A stretch of DNA of 64,000 bases, taken from positions 3,040,001-3,104,000 of the forward strand of contig NZ_CP021646.1 of assembly GCF_002208135.1 (NCBI RefSeq), read 5' to 3'. A program made the translations under genes and the position numbers. Below are positions 1 through 11,439 of the stretch, in pieces. Under the pieces are notes generated by a model, which saw only the letters and a list, made by a program, of their open reading frames with translations, was not told where the DNA came from and made no database searches. The stretch's first letter is position 1; the number at the start of each line of letters is the position of its first letter. This stretch comes from Pseudoalteromonas piscicida (GTDB lineage Bacteria; Pseudomonadota; Gammaproteobacteria; Enterobacterales; Alteromonadaceae).

Positions 1-746
1 ACGCCAGCTGCGTCTAAACGTTCACACAAATTAGCAAAATGTTCGCGTGATTCTTCATCTAAATGTTCAGAAAGCTTTGGCGCATCAACAAGTACAGCTT
101 GCACCTCTGGATTTTTGCTATCTAACACGCGCAGTGGATTGCTATACATGCGACGCAAACTGTCTTCATCAAGCGCTTCTTTGTGTTGCTCCAAGTATGC
201 AATCAACGCATCTCGATATTCAGCACGCGCTTCATTTGACCCCAAAGAATTCAGCTCAAGCGTAACATGCTCTTGAATACCAAATTGCTGCCAAAGACGC
301 GCTGTCAATAAGATCACTTCTGCATCAATGTCTGCCGTTGCAACACCAAAAGTTTCCACACCAAACTGGTGGAATTGGCGATAACGACCTTTTTGCGGTC
401 TTTCATGACGGAACATCGGCCCCATGTACCAAAGGCGCTGTTCTTGGTTATATAACAAACCATTTTGATTACCCGCACGGACGCACACAGCAGTGCCCTC
501 AGGACGTAGCGTTAAGCTATCGCCATTACGGTCATCAAAGGTATACATTTCTTTTTCAACGATATCGGTGACTTCACCGATAGAGCGTTTAAATAGATCG
601 GTCGACTCAACGATTGGAAAACGGATCTCTTGGTAGCCAAATGCCGCTACTGTATCTCTTAATACCGATTCTACTTTCTGCCAGACTTGCGTGTCACCTG
701 GCAGACAATCATTCATTCCACGGATTGCCTGAAGTTGTTTAGTCAC
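1..746 (-). CDS. hisS: Histidine--tRNA ligase, N-terminal part (cut by window edge)
   Basis: Class II aminoacyl-tRNA synthetase that charges tRNA-His in the cytoplasm. The reading frame stays open from a GTG at 744-746 to the window edge, giving 248 codons of the N-terminal catalytic domain. The start reads [18 protein letters not shown], typical of HisRS. Class II motif 2 is present as [14 protein letters not shown], followed by [11 protein letters not shown] is chosen as start because [15 protein letters not shown] aligns with the family N-terminus and no upstream ATG fits. It is the last gene of the ndk-rlmN-pilF-rodZ-ispG-hisS run, 178 bp after ispG. The C-terminal anticodon-binding domain lies outside the window. 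Confidence 0.96.
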   Translation of the reverse strand, partial: MTKQLQAIRGMNDCLPGDTQVWQKVESVLRDTVAAFGYQEIRFPIVESTDLFKRSIGEVTDIVEKEMYTFDDRNGDSLTLRPEGTAVCVRAGNQNGLLYNQEQRLWYMGPMFRHERPQKGRYRQFHQFGVETFGVATADIDAEVILLTARLWQQFGIQEHVTLELNSLGSNEARAEYRDALIAYLEQHKEALDEDSLRRMYSNPLRVLDSKNPEVQAVLVDAPKLSEHLDEESREHFANLCERLDAAG

Positions 747-924
747 TGAAAACCCTAACTTAAATTTGTCACCAATCGATTTATTGCTGCTTGAACCTTT
801 GACTAAATACGCTCGAATAGCTTCATCGCATTGGTTTTATTTCTTTAATGCCATTTATCGTCGTGCAGTGTAGCACGCCGTGAGAAAGCGCGAAAATTCG
901 CTTATCTTAACGATTACGCTGGTG

Positions 925-2043
925 TCAGTCGATGATTTTTACATCGATTTTTTCTTCGCTTTCTTTTTTCTCTACATATTCTCGGATCTGAGACTCTAAT
1001 TGAGCGACGATATCATCATTATCAATCCGTGTTTTTTGGCGCTCGCCATTGATATAAAGCCCTGAACGACGATTTGCTCCGGCAAGACCCAAGTCACTGA
1101 CGAGTGCTTCACCGGGGCCATTGACCACGCAGCCAATCACAGACACCGAAATTGGTGTGACGATATCTTCTAATCGCTCTTCTAACTGATTCATTGTATT
1201 CACTACATCAAACTCTTGACGTGAACAACTTGGGCAAGCAATAAAATTGATGCCACGCGAACGAATTCGCAGTGACTTTAGAATATCAAAACCCACTTTG
1301 ATTTCTTGCACCGGATCAGCCGCAAGAGAAACACGTAATGTATCACCAATCCCTTCAGCAAGTAACATCCCTAGACCAACTGCCGATTTCACCGAACCGG
1401 CTCTAAAGCCACCTGCTTCGGTGATCCCAAGGTGCAGGGGTTGGTCTATTTCTTTTGCCAGTAATCGATAAGCGCCAACGGCCAAGAATACGTCGGAAGC
1501 TTTTACCGAGACTTTAAACTGATCAAAGTTATGGCGCTGGAGAATTTCGACATGTCGCATCGCGGACTCAAGCAAAGCTTCAGGTGTTGGTTCACCATAC
1601 TTTTCTTGCAAATCGCGCTCCAGTGAGCCGCCATTCACGCCAATACGAATTGGGATGTTGTGTTCACCCGCCGCATCAATCACTGCACGAATACGGTCTT
1701 CACTGCCGATATTACCAGGGTTTATACGCAAGCAATCGGCACCGTACTTAGCCACTTGTAATGCAATACGATAATCGAAGTGAATATCCGTGACGAGTGG
1801 AATATCCACTTGCTCTTTAATACTTTTGAATGCTTCAGCCGCATCCATTGTCGGCACAGAGACACGGACAATATCCGCTCCGGCGTCTTGGATAGCTCTA
1901 ATTTGTGCCACCGTCGCATCAACGTCTAAAGTGTTCGTGTTCGTCATAGACTGTACAGCTATCGGTGCACCATCACCAATAGGCACATTACCGACATAGA
2001 TCCTTGTTGATTTTCTACGCTTTATAGGTGGTTCTGAAAACAT
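925..2043 (-). CDS. ispG: 4-hydroxy-3-methylbut-2-en-1-yl diphosphate synthase (IspG/GcpE)
   Basis: Iron-sulfur enzyme of the MEP isoprenoid pathway, converting ME-cPP to HMBPP with electrons from flavodoxin or ferredoxin. At 372 residues it equals the E. coli length. The N-terminal TIM-barrel starts with [19 protein letters not shown]. The [4Fe-4S] ligands are visible as the CPSC pair in the [13 protein letters not shown] stretch and the third Cys in [13 protein letters not shown], followed by the conserved Glu. The C-terminus has an extra acidic and lysine-rich tail. The ATG lies 5 bases after the rodZ stop, so it is co-transcribed with rodZ. Confidence 0.98.
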   Translation of the reverse strand: MFSEPPIKRRKSTRIYVGNVPIGDGAPIAVQSMTNTNTLDVDATVAQIRAIQDAGADIVRVSVPTMDAAEAFKSIKEQVDIPLVTDIHFDYRIALQVAKYGADCLRINPGNIGSEDRIRAVIDAAGEHNIPIRIGVNGGSLERDLQEKYGEPTPEALLESAMRHVEILQRHNFDQFKVSVKASDVFLAVGAYRLLAKEIDQPLHLGITEAGGFRAGSVKSAVGLGMLLAEGIGDTLRVSLAADPVQEIKVGFDILKSLRIRSRGINFIACPSCSRQEFDVVNTMNQLEERLEDIVTPISVSVIGCVVNGPGEALVSDLGLAGANRRSGLYINGERQKTRIDNDDIVAQLESQIREYVEKKESEEKIDVKIID

Positions 2044-2048
2044 GCTGA

Positions 2049-2912
2049 CTACTCTGTTAACGGTAAATTGAATTTAGCTAGACGGTTTTTAGCAAACGCA
2101 GGTAATAACACTGGTTTGCCGTCAAGCGTGACCTCCACGGCCTGATGCTTGCCGAGTATAACAGAAAAAGGAGCCTTACCTTCAACTGTCATGGTATATC
2201 CTGCTTTTTTAACACCAAACGCAACACGTTCTTGCGTCGCGTCAAACATTTCAACCCAACTCTCTTCGTTGAAATGCATAACTACCGTGCTCAATGCAGG
2301 ATCTCGTTTTACCGCTTGCGGTTTCGCTTCAACAGACGCTGAAACTTCCGCTTCACTCGCCTGCGGCTCGCTTTGCGGGGCTGAATCATTGCTTTGCTCA
2401 GTAGGCAATGCTAACTCATCAGTCGCTGGTGTTGTGACATTTGCAGCTGGCGTCTCAAGCTGAATGACAGGCGTTTCAGATACCACTTCTTGCTCTGAGC
2501 TATTGGTCTGCCAAAACCAAAATGCCGACGACCCTAGTACGATAGCCAGCACGATGTAGCTCACCATCATTAAGCGGTTATCGTGGGCTTCTTTATGAGT
2601 GCGACGAGAAAAGCTTTGCATCCGCTTTTTCTGTGGCGACAACTCCGGAGATTGATATCTAGCCAGTACTTCAGTCGGATTCAACCCCAGTAGCGCAGCG
2701 TAATTTTTAATATAGCCACGCACAAAGGTTTCAGGCCCTAGGTCTTGATAGTCATCCTGCTCGAGCTTGGTAAGTTGGGCATGAGTCATCTTTAAGCGCG
2801 ATTCAATTTCAGCAAAGCTGATCCCGGCATTTTGTCTTGCCGTTGCTAAAGTTTGCCCGAGTGAAGGCTGCTCTTGTTCAGGTGCTTCCTGCTCTTTCAT
2901 TGTTTGGTTCAT
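2049..2912 (-). CDS. rodZ: RodZ, cytoskeletal MreB-associated protein
   Basis: Bitopic inner-membrane protein that links MreB filaments to the cell-wall elongation machinery. The 287 residues show a Cro/CI-type HTH at about 18-85 ([16 protein letters not shown], then [17 protein letters not shown]), a basic juxtamembrane stretch, one membrane helix at about 113-135 ([21 protein letters not shown]), a Ser/Thr/Ala/Gln-rich periplasmic linker, and a C-terminal DUF4115 beta domain with [15 protein letters not shown]. Its ATG overlaps the pilF stop by 4 bases (ATGA), indicating translational coupling. The pilF-rodZ-ispG order is the usual gammaproteobacterial one. Confidence 0.95.
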   Translation of the reverse strand: MNQTMKEQEAPEQEQPSLGQTLATARQNAGISFAEIESRLKMTHAQLTKLEQDDYQDLGPETFVRGYIKNYAALLGLNPTEVLARYQSPELSPQKKRMQSFSRRTHKEAHDNRLMMVSYIVLAIVLGSSAFWFWQTNSSEQEVVSETPVIQLETPAANVTTPATDELALPTEQSNDSAPQSEPQASEAEVSASVEAKPQAVKRDPALSTVVMHFNEESWVEMFDATQERVAFGVKKAGYTMTVEGKAPFSVILGKHQAVEVTLDGKPVLLPAFAKNRLAKFNLPLTE

Positions 2913-4405
2913 AAAACGTAATTTGTTGGGTCTACAATTAATAATCCGTGGCCTGCTTGCAGCGCCACATCAGGAGTGAGTTTATTCCATCGCATAATTT
3001 CATCGATCAACACACCATATCGATCGGCAATACTGAGCAAAGTATCTCCCGTCACAATTTCATGTACGACATTGGGATTGTTAAGATACACCTTTTGACC
3101 TGCGTACAATCTTGCAGATTCCCGCACTTGATTATATTCCATCAATTCAGCTATTTTAATGTCATATTTGACGGAAATACTAAATAGGTTTTCACCTGCA
3201 ATAACAGTATGAAAAGGTACCTGAGGAGGCGCAACGTCACGATTTAATAACGGTACACTTGTAGCGTTTGATAATGTACTCGCTGACACTTGAGGCTCAC
3301 GTGAGCGAGGACTAAATGTGACTTCCGATGGGTCTGGTTGATAAAACTCAACCCGAGCTTCAGAGTCCGAGCTAACGTTCACAAAAGACGTGCTTTTTGC
3401 CACTACAGGTTTTGCCGAAGGCGCAAAATTATTAGCCTCAGCGGGTGAATCAACGGTGAATGATTGCGTTGAATTCGATTGCGTTTTCTTACGTTTAATT
3501 TTAATTTTTGGATTCGCAACAATATGACTGGGCGACGCCTCGGCAAGCTTATTTAACTGCGCTTCTCGGTAACGATTGCGCAACCGTTCAAATTCACTTG
3601 CTGCGATATTATTCGTTAGAATAAGCCCCGCTTGTGCAGATTTAGGGTAACTTTGCACCAACGTCGTCGCGATGTCTTGGGCCTTCTGTAAGTGGCCCAT
3701 TTGCATATGCACTAAGTGCCCAAGCATTAAGCTTCTTGGTGAAATAAATCCGCGCTTAGCAACGTTATCAAGCACATCTTCGGCTCTTAAGAAATCACTC
3801 CGAGCATAGTATAAGCCCGCAAGCGCGAGTTGCGACGACATCTGCTGAGCGTTATGCTTAATCGCGCTTTGCAGATATTCCTCCGCAAGGGAATACTCGT
3901 TTTGCTTCAGCGCGCACAGCGCTAAGTTTTCATAGCTTGCCGATACCCGTAAATAACTAGGTACGTCTATCGCTTTGAAAAAATATTTGCTCGCCTTATC
4001 ATACTGCCCTACTCGGCAAAGAAATGTGCCATAGTTGTTCAGTGTGTCTGGATTGTTTGGCTCAATATCCAAAGCTGTCTGGTAGGCATTATCAGCGCGT
4101 TGTTGCTCACCCACCTGCTCGTAATAATACGCCAATGTGTAATGGGCTTCGGCCAGTTTTGGTGCTAACTGTAATGCACGCTCTAAATTAAATTTGGCTG
4201 AGGTGGTGTTACCGGAGTTGAGATATTCAAGTGCAAGTGCAATGCGAGTTCTTGCGGCATTGGTGTTATTGACTTGTTGTTCGGCCACAGGACGCCCGTC
4301 AGAGCGATAACTACTCTCCGTCACACAACCTGACAGAACTAAACTCGCGCCTGCGAGAATGGATGCAGCCAATCCTGTTTTGCGATAATTTCGCGATTGC
4401 ATCAC
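2909..4405 (-). CDS. pilF: Type IV pilus biogenesis lipoprotein PilF/PilW with C-terminal LysM domains
   Basis: Outer-membrane pilotin that helps assemble the PilQ secretin in type IV pilus systems. The signal peptide has a lipobox, LVLSGC, with Cys27 as the lipidated residue. TPR repeats cover about residues 45-280 (AHYTLAYYYEQVGEQQRADNAY, NNYGTFLCRVGQYDKA). The usual PilF is about 250 residues; this one has 498. The extra part is a low-complexity linker (about 285-390) and two LysM modules (about 395-441, FHTVIAGENLFSISVKYDI; about 446-493, HEIVTGDTLLSIADRYGV), predicted to bind peptidoglycan. The position between rlmN and rodZ supports the identification. The LysM extension is the odd feature. 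Confidence 0.9.
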   Translation of the reverse strand: MMQSRNYRKTGLAASILAGASLVLSGCVTESSYRSDGRPVAEQQVNNTNAARTRIALALEYLNSGNTTSAKFNLERALQLAPKLAEAHYTLAYYYEQVGEQQRADNAYQTALDIEPNNPDTLNNYGTFLCRVGQYDKASKYFFKAIDVPSYLRVSASYENLALCALKQNEYSLAEEYLQSAIKHNAQQMSSQLALAGLYYARSDFLRAEDVLDNVAKRGFISPRSLMLGHLVHMQMGHLQKAQDIATTLVQSYPKSAQAGLILTNNIAASEFERLRNRYREAQLNKLAEASPSHIVANPKIKIKRKKTQSNSTQSFTVDSPAEANNFAPSAKPVVAKSTSFVNVSSDSEARVEFYQPDPSEVTFSPRSREPQVSASTLSNATSVPLLNRDVAPPQVPFHTVIAGENLFSISVKYDIKIAELMEYNQVRESARLYAGQKVYLNNPNVVHEIVTGDTLLSIADRYGVLIDEIMRWNKLTPDVALQAGHGLLIVDPTNYVL

Positions 4406-4513
4406 TCACCTTTGAATGCCACTGGGTTCTATGTGTGCCCTATATTACCCAAAAGGCTAAGAGATTCATCTATTTTTTACCAGATAGTCAGAACTTATCT
4501 GTGGTTAAGATGA

Positions 4514-4538
4514 AATGAGCTAGGTAAACCCAGCTCAT
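4514..4538 (-). terminator. Hairpin downstream of rlmN
   Basis: An inverted repeat (ATGAGCT...AGCTCAT arms) just after the rlmN stop can form a stem followed by TTTCAT on the minus strand. It is a weak terminator candidate and may only attenuate, since pilF follows in the same direction. Confidence 0.4.
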
Positions 4539-4543
4539 AATAA

Positions 4544-5686
4544 TTATTGTGCGCTCACATTGACAGCAATGGCATTGTCGTCACGCTGCTTTTTCTTAGC
4601 TAAACGTTTGGTTCTGTCTACAACATCACCCACAAGCTGTCCACATGCCGCGTCAATGTCATCGCCACGAGTACGACGAACAATACAGGTTAGCCCTGCT
4701 GCTTGTAACACCTTAGAAAACCTATCGATGCGGCTATTACTTGAGCGGCCATATTCGTTACCCGGAAACGGGTTAAATGGGATCAAGTTAATTTTTGACG
4801 GCGTGCCTTTGAGTACTTGTACTAATTCATGGGCATGATCTGTACTGTCATTGACGTCTTGCAGCATCACATACTCAATGGTGACGTCTTTATTTGCCTT
4901 AGAGCCATCGATATAGCGACGACATGCAGCTAAGAACTCTTCAATCGGATACTTTTTATTGATTGGTACAAGCACATCACGTAGTGGATTGTTTGGTGCA
5001 TGTAGCGAAATCGCCAGTGCCACATCGATCTTTTCTTTCAAGATATCAAGTGCGGGTACCACACCCGATGTACTTAGCGTCACGCGGCGCTTAGATAAAC
5101 CGAACGCCCAATCGTCCATCATCAGTTCCATCGCTGGTACAACGTTATTTAGGTTTAACAGGGGCTCACCCATCCCCATCATAACGATGTTCGTAATTGG
5201 ACGTTTCGTGCTGTCGCCTTTATGTAAACCAATGTCGGTTGCCACGCGCCAAACCTGACCAATGATCTCAGACACCTTTAAGTTACGGTTAAAGCCCTGC
5301 TGCGCCGTTGAGCAGAAAGTACATTCCAAAGCACAACCGACCTGAGAAGACACACACAATGTTGCTCGGTCTTTTTCTGGGATCCACACGGTTTCAACTT
5401 CTTGGCCGCCTTCAAGTAATAGAGCGTATTTAATTGTGCCGTCAGAAGCCACTTGCTTTACTGAAATTTCAGGCGCCTTAATCTCGCACTCAGCCTGCAA
5501 ACGCTCACGCAACTTTTTGTTTAAGTTGCTCATGTCATCAAAGTTGTCGATACCAAAATGATAAATCCATTTCATCACCTGATCCGCGCGAAACGGCTTT
5601 TCGCCATATGATGCAAACAACTCGCGCATCCCCTCGCGATTTAAATCAAGTAAGTTAATTTTTTTCTCAATAGTGGTCATGAACAA
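4544..5686 (-). CDS. rlmN: Dual-specificity 23S rRNA/tRNA (adenine-C2)-methyltransferase RlmN
   Basis: Radical-SAM enzyme that methylates C2 of A2503 in 23S rRNA and A37 in several tRNAs. The 380 residues include the radical-SAM cluster motif [19 protein letters not shown] (CxxxCxxC) at about 125-135, [12 protein letters not shown] after it, and the resolving Cys near the end ([10 protein letters not shown]). The start [15 protein letters not shown] is taken from the first in-frame ATG; the second Met at residue 3 is equally plausible. It lies between ndk and pilF, as in most gammaproteobacteria. Confidence 0.97.
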   Translation of the reverse strand: MFMTTIEKKINLLDLNREGMRELFASYGEKPFRADQVMKWIYHFGIDNFDDMSNLNKKLRERLQAECEIKAPEISVKQVASDGTIKYALLLEGGQEVETVWIPEKDRATLCVSSQVGCALECTFCSTAQQGFNRNLKVSEIIGQVWRVATDIGLHKGDSTKRPITNIVMMGMGEPLLNLNNVVPAMELMMDDWAFGLSKRRVTLSTSGVVPALDILKEKIDVALAISLHAPNNPLRDVLVPINKKYPIEEFLAACRRYIDGSKANKDVTIEYVMLQDVNDSTDHAHELVQVLKGTPSKINLIPFNPFPGNEYGRSSNSRIDRFSKVLQAAGLTCIVRRTRGDDIDAACGQLVGDVVDRTKRLAKKKQRDDNAIAVNVSAQ

Positions 5687-5851
5687 CCTCGGTTAAAGAC
5701 GGTAAGAACAGCTAAATTGCCAACGATACATTGTACAAAAAAGCAGCAAGCATCACAAATAATGTAACGTGTTTTGTGAAGTAGTGTGATTACTTTACAA
5801 AGCACGCTTATCCCTCAAGCTCATTTTTGTCGCTAAACTTAGCTACGGGAC

Positions 5852-5876
5852 AAAAAAAGGGCTCGAAAGCCCTTCT
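5852..5876 (-). terminator. Rho-independent terminator of ndk
   Basis: On the minus strand the sequence AAGGGCTTTCGAGCCCTT forms a tight GC stem with a short loop and is followed by a run of T. It sits about 20 bases after the ndk stop. Confidence 0.85.
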
Positions 5877-5894
5877 TTGGCACCAAGTCTCGAA

Positions 5895-6326
5895 TTAACG
5901 AGTACGTGGGCAGATTTCTTCTTCAGCAAAGAAGTAAGCGATTTCGCGAGCAGCAGACTCTGGCGCGTCAGAACCGTGTACTGCGTTCTCGTCGATGCTA
6001 TCTGCGTAGTCAGCACGTAGCGTACCAGCTAGCGCTTCAGCAGGGTTAGTCGCACCCATGATTTCGCGGTTTTTACGAACTGCGTCTTCACCCTCAAGCA
6101 CCTGAACCATTACTGGACCAGAAGTCATGAAAGAAACTAGTGCACCAAAAAAAGGACGCTCTTTGTGCTCTGCGTAGAAACCTTCAGCTTTCTCTTGAGA
6201 AAGGTGAACCATTTTTGATGCAACGATTTTAAGACCAGCAGACTCAAAACGGTTGTAGATAGCACCGATGTGGTTTTTAGCTACCGCATCAGGCTTGATG
6301 ATTGAAAAAGTGCGCTCTAAAGCCAT
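5895..6326 (-). CDS. ndk: Nucleoside diphosphate kinase
   Basis: Transfers the gamma phosphate of ATP to NDPs through a phosphohistidine. At 143 residues it is full length. It begins [18 protein letters not shown] and carries the active-site signature [12 protein letters not shown] with the catalytic His near residue 117. The sequence TTGGAGC precedes the ATG as a ribosome binding site. It is the first gene of the housekeeping run but has its own terminator, so expression is partly separate from rlmN. Confidence 0.98.
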   Translation of the reverse strand: MALERTFSIIKPDAVAKNHIGAIYNRFESAGLKIVASKMVHLSQEKAEGFYAEHKERPFFGALVSFMTSGPVMVQVLEGEDAVRKNREIMGATNPAEALAGTLRADYADSIDENAVHGSDAPESAAREIAYFFAEEEICPRTR

Positions 6327-6369
6327 CTTTTTTGCTCCAAAATATTATTGTGAATATTAACGGGCGCGA

Positions 6370-6375
6370 ATTATA
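6370..6375 (-). promoter_or_regulatory. Candidate -10 box of ndk
   Basis: The minus strand reads CGTATAATTCGCGCC about 45 bases upstream of the ndk ATG, a perfect TATAAT. No good -35 is seen at 16-18 bases upstream, so the call rests on the -10 match and position. Confidence 0.4.
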
Positions 6376-6622
6376 CGTGTTTTGGTAGAAAAAACCTACT
6401 ATCTCACGCCGCTTTCTTTTCGAAGAAACGAAAGTTTGGCGAATTGTTTGTCGATTAAATGGGCAGAATTGCCTGCAGAAGCCTTAACAGTAAGGTCACT
6501 TGCCCTTCCTTGCACAATGTCGAAAAACCTGATCTACATCAAAATTACTTACTTAACTTTCTTCTATACTGCGCCGCTTTTTAGAATCAGCACGCGAAAT
6601 TACTCAACAGCTGACCCGTAAT

Positions 6623-6890
6623 TAGGGCCTGTTTATCTTTCAAGTTTGTTTTTGCAGCAGTTTGATTGGTATTTATACAAGGCAGAGCCTGCGTAGCATA
6701 GTTGTTCTATGTGAGTCAGGCGAGAACACAGTAGAAATGCCAATCAAGCGCTGCCCTTTGGGTTCTCCTGAGTGCGCTTTGTTCATTGTTGCTCAACTTT
6801 TGCCTAGATTACTAGGCGGCAAGTCGAGCGTCGCGACCAAAACACACTCAGGAGAACAAAAATCAAACAGCAAAGGTCAACAGGCCCTAG
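6623..6890. mobile_element. MITE-like element with terminal inverted repeats, no ORF
   Basis: A 268-bp block is bounded by inverted ends: GGGCCTGTT at the left (6625-6633) and AACAGGCCC at the right (6879-6887), each flanked by TA, consistent with a TA target duplication. The similarity of the ends extends imperfectly about 30 bp inward. A second, nested inverted repeat lies inside: GTTCTCCTGAGTG near 6762-6774 and CACTCAGGAGAAC near 6844-6856, with a small palindrome GCCTAGATTACTAGGC between. The open frames crossing it have no protein character. The non-autonomous element is inferred from structure alone. It sits between ndk and yegQ. Confidence 0.6.
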
Positions 6891-6910
6891 TTCAATGTAT
6901 GAGGTAAACC

Positions 6911-8516
<1,606 letters not shown>

Positions 8517-8519
8517 ACC

Positions 8520-8541
8520 GGTGAAGCCACACGCTTCACCT
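8520..8541 (+). terminator. Hairpin after yfhL
   Basis: The sequence GGTGAAGCCACACGCTTCACC is a near-perfect inverted repeat directly after the yfhL stop. The downstream run is TTAATAT rather than a clean T tract, so it is a weak terminator. Confidence 0.45.
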
Positions 8542-8749
8542 TAATATACCTATCAACAAATCTCTTTCCGACTTCGCGAGAAAGATTTCTCACGTCTCTT
8601 GTCGATATTTCAAATAGATATACTACAGTTAAAGCAGAGTGTTAGGACTTTTAACGCGTATTTTACTTTCGCAGTTTGAATGCTCTGTTACCGCCTTAAC
8701 GGCGGAGATCTTTGTGTGAATTGGCATAATGTTGAGGTAAGGAAATAAC

Positions 8750-11437
8750 ATGGATTTGAACTCGTTCGAGTCGTTTTTTAATAGCGCGTATATGCCACAT
8801 GGCCATTGCTATTTGTGGCAACCTCACCTGCTATGGACCAATGTTATCTCCGATATCTTGATAGCCGCCGCCTATTTTTCTATTCCCATGGCGATAATGA
8901 TCTATGCAAAACAGCGCCCTGACGTCGGCAAAAATTGGGTCTTCGTGTTGTTTTGTAGCTTTATTACTTTGTGTGGACTGACACATTTAATTGGCGTTTA
9001 CACTGTTTGGCATGGTGCTTATGGTATCCATGGTATTTCAAAAGCGCTCACCGCCCTTGTCTCAATGGTAACTGCGGTTTATCTCTTTAGACTGATCCCA
9101 AGCGCCGTCGCAATTCCAACCCCTAATCAATTCCATGGCATAACCGCAAGGCTCAAACGTATTACCGATGAAAAGCGGGCGCTTCATTCGCAACTAGACC
9201 AACACAAAGTCACCGAGTTTATGCTCGATGCTTTACCTACCAGTACCTTGCTACTTGACCAGCTACTCACCGTGAGTAAATGCAATCCTTATTTTTATCG
9301 CGAGCTTGGATACGACACGCCTAATGAATTAATCGGACTGAGACTACATGATATCGTCAGTTTGGACGACCCATTCGATAGCTTAGAGTCCATTAGCCAA
9401 TCTCTACTCAATCAAAACGATTACAGTAAAGAAGCGCTGTGCCATGTGAAAGACAAATTTGGCAATCAAATCCCAATGGAGATGCGCTTAGTACAAGAGC
9501 CCCATGACGGTGCCAATCTCATTTTAGCGGTATTTAATAATCTATCGTCACTAAAACGCACCGAACAAGCACTCGCGGAATCCACCGAACAAATGAAGCG
9601 TGCAATCAGTGCAACCGAAGATGGCATTTGGGAGTGGAACGTTGTCGACAACAGCGTCAGCTATTCATCTCGTCTAAAAACCATGATCGGTAAACGCGAC
9701 GACGAAAAAGTGACCTTTAACGATTGGTTTGCACATATCCACCCAGACCATCAAGATAAAGTGCAAGACGCCATTGACCATCACTTTGCCACCAAAGCGC
9801 AATATTTTGTCGAGTATTTAGGACTGGACAACAAAGGAGAATACGCTTGGTTTTCCGCCGTAGGCAACAGCCAGTTTGACGATCACGGTAGAGCATTAGT
9901 GATGTCTGGGGCACTTAGAAATATCCATCAGAAAAAATCCCTTGAGCTGCAAATCGCGGAAAAGAACAAAATACTCAATGCCATATACGAAGGCGCAAGT
10001 CAGGCTATTTGGCTATTAAAAGTAGAAGAAAATCAAACTTTCCGGTTTCTTGAGTACAATAAGTTTGCCTGTCAGCGTACAGGCGTAAAACTCGAGCAAA
10101 TACTCGGTAAAACTCTCCATGAACTCAGAGGTACAGCACTTGAAGCTGAGCTGGTAGACAGAATCAAAAAAAACTACCAACTTTGCGTTGAGATCGCGAA
10201 ACCCGTAGATTATACCGAAATGGTGCCTTTCAAAAATGAAGAGCATTGGTACCAAACGACCCTTTATCCACTTAAAGATGGTAATAACCAAGTTGAGCGA
10301 ATAGTCGGTATCGCCGTCGATATTACGGCGCGAAAATTCGCGGAGAAAGAACTTGAAGACAACCAACGCTTTTTACAGCGAATGATAGATTCAGCGGTAT
10401 GTGGCCTCTATCTCTACGACTTAAAACGCCACAAGAACACGCGCATAAACAAACGTTATACTCAACTCCTTGGTTATACAATTCAAGAATTAGAAAATAT
10501 AAATTTAGAACTGTGTTTTCATGAAAGTGAACGCGCACTCGTCTCTGAGCACATAGATGAAGTGAGAGCCAGTCAAGACGGTGAACTAATCCCTATTAAA
10601 TATCGCTTTAGACACAAAGAAGGGCATTGGGTCTGGTGCTACTCAGTCGATACCGTGATCACTCGAGATCACAATGGCGAGCCTGAGTTGATGCTGGGTA
10701 CTTTTGTCGATATGACCGAGCACACCGAACTGCTACTACAGTTGCAAGAATCCAACGCTCACCTTGAACACTTTGCCTATATTGCGTCACATGATTTACA
10801 GGAGCCGCTCAGAAAGATCACCGCTTTTTCAGACAGTTTGGCGCAAAGAATTACGCCAGAGTTAAAAGATTACGACGATGCAAAGTTTGAAATAGAACGC
10901 TTGGTAGATGCCAGTCAACGAATGCGGATCATGATCCAGGACCTACTCAAGTTATCACGCTTGCATTCCCATGAACTGAAGTTACAAATGACCAGCCTGA
11001 CCTTATTACTAGAAGATGTCAGTGAGGTGATGAGTTTTAGCATCGAAGAAAGCGGCGCAGAAATTAAACTCGAGAACGGTGATTTACCTATCGAACTTGA
11101 TCCCTCGCTGTTTCTTCAAGTGCTGCAAAACTTAATCAGTAACAGCATTAAATTTAAGTCACCAGAACTGATGCCCGTGATCCAAATTTACACCAGCCAA
11201 ACGGGTCATGAAACGGTGATACATTATAAAGATAATGGGCTTGGGATCCCAAAATCCCGACGCCAGCAAATCTTTGAGCCGTTTAGGCGTTTTGGCACCA
11301 CACAAGAGTATGGCAGTGGTATTGGACTCGCGCTGTGCCGACAAATCGTTAAGCTACATGGTGGCACTATAAAATGCCTGCAAAGTGATGATGGCGCTTT
11401 ATTTGAAATCATACTGCCAAAAGAAGTTAAGGAGTAA
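8750..11437 (+). CDS. Ethylene-receptor-like multi-PAS sensor histidine kinase
   Basis: Hybrid-free sensor kinase of 895 residues. Residues about 30-117 form three membrane helices that match the ethylene-binding domain of plant ETR1 and cyanobacterial SynEtr1: ISDILIAAAYFSIP and FITLCGLTHLI. By alignment from memory, D35, Y42, I45, P46, I72, C75 and H79 occupy the positions of ETR1 D25, Y32, I35, P36, I62, C65 and H69, the last two being the Cu(I) ligands. Four PAS-like segments follow (about 150-275, 284-400, 405-535, 540-660). HisKA carries the phospho-accepting H681 in ASHDLQEPLRK, as in phytochrome-like kinases. The HATPase has QNLISNSIKF, DNGLGIP and GSGIGLALCRQ. A ribosome site TAAGGA precedes the ATG. 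It is followed after 2 bases by a receiver gene. Ethylene as ligand is inference; the domain match is strong. Confidence 0.88.
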   Translation: MDLNSFESFFNSAYMPHGHCYLWQPHLLWTNVISDILIAAAYFSIPMAIMIYAKQRPDVGKNWVFVLFCSFITLCGLTHLIGVYTVWHGAYGIHGISKALTALVSMVTAVYLFRLIPSAVAIPTPNQFHGITARLKRITDEKRALHSQLDQHKVTEFMLDALPTSTLLLDQLLTVSKCNPYFYRELGYDTPNELIGLRLHDIVSLDDPFDSLESISQSLLNQNDYSKEALCHVKDKFGNQIPMEMRLVQEPHDGANLILAVFNNLSSLKRTEQALAESTEQMKRAISATEDGIWEWNVVDNSVSYSSRLKTMIGKRDDEKVTFNDWFAHIHPDHQDKVQDAIDHHFATKAQYFVEYLGLDNKGEYAWFSAVGNSQFDDHGRALVMSGALRNIHQKKSLELQIAEKNKILNAIYEGASQAIWLLKVEENQTFRFLEYNKFACQRTGVKLEQILGKTLHELRGTALEAELVDRIKKNYQLCVEIAKPVDYTEMVPFKNEEHWYQTTLYPLKDGNNQVERIVGIAVDITARKFAEKELEDNQRFLQRMIDSAVCGLYLYDLKRHKNTRINKRYTQLLGYTIQELENINLELCFHESERALVSEHIDEVRASQDGELIPIKYRFRHKEGHWVWCYSVDTVITRDHNGEPELMLGTFVDMTEHTELLLQLQESNAHLEHFAYIASHDLQEPLRKITAFSDSLAQRITPELKDYDDAKFEIERLVDASQRMRIMIQDLLKLSRLHSHELKLQMTSLTLLLEDVSEVMSFSIEESGAEIKLENGDLPIELDPSLFLQVLQNLISNSIKFKSPELMPVIQIYTSQTGHETVIHYKDNGLGIPKSRRQQIFEPFRRFGTTQEYGSGIGLALCRQIVKLHGGTIKCLQSDDGALFEIILPKEVKE

Positions 11438-11439
11438 TC

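Noticed and set aside
6662..6907. Frame inside the MITE-like element
   Set aside because: It crosses the nested inverted repeats and has no start signal or protein character.
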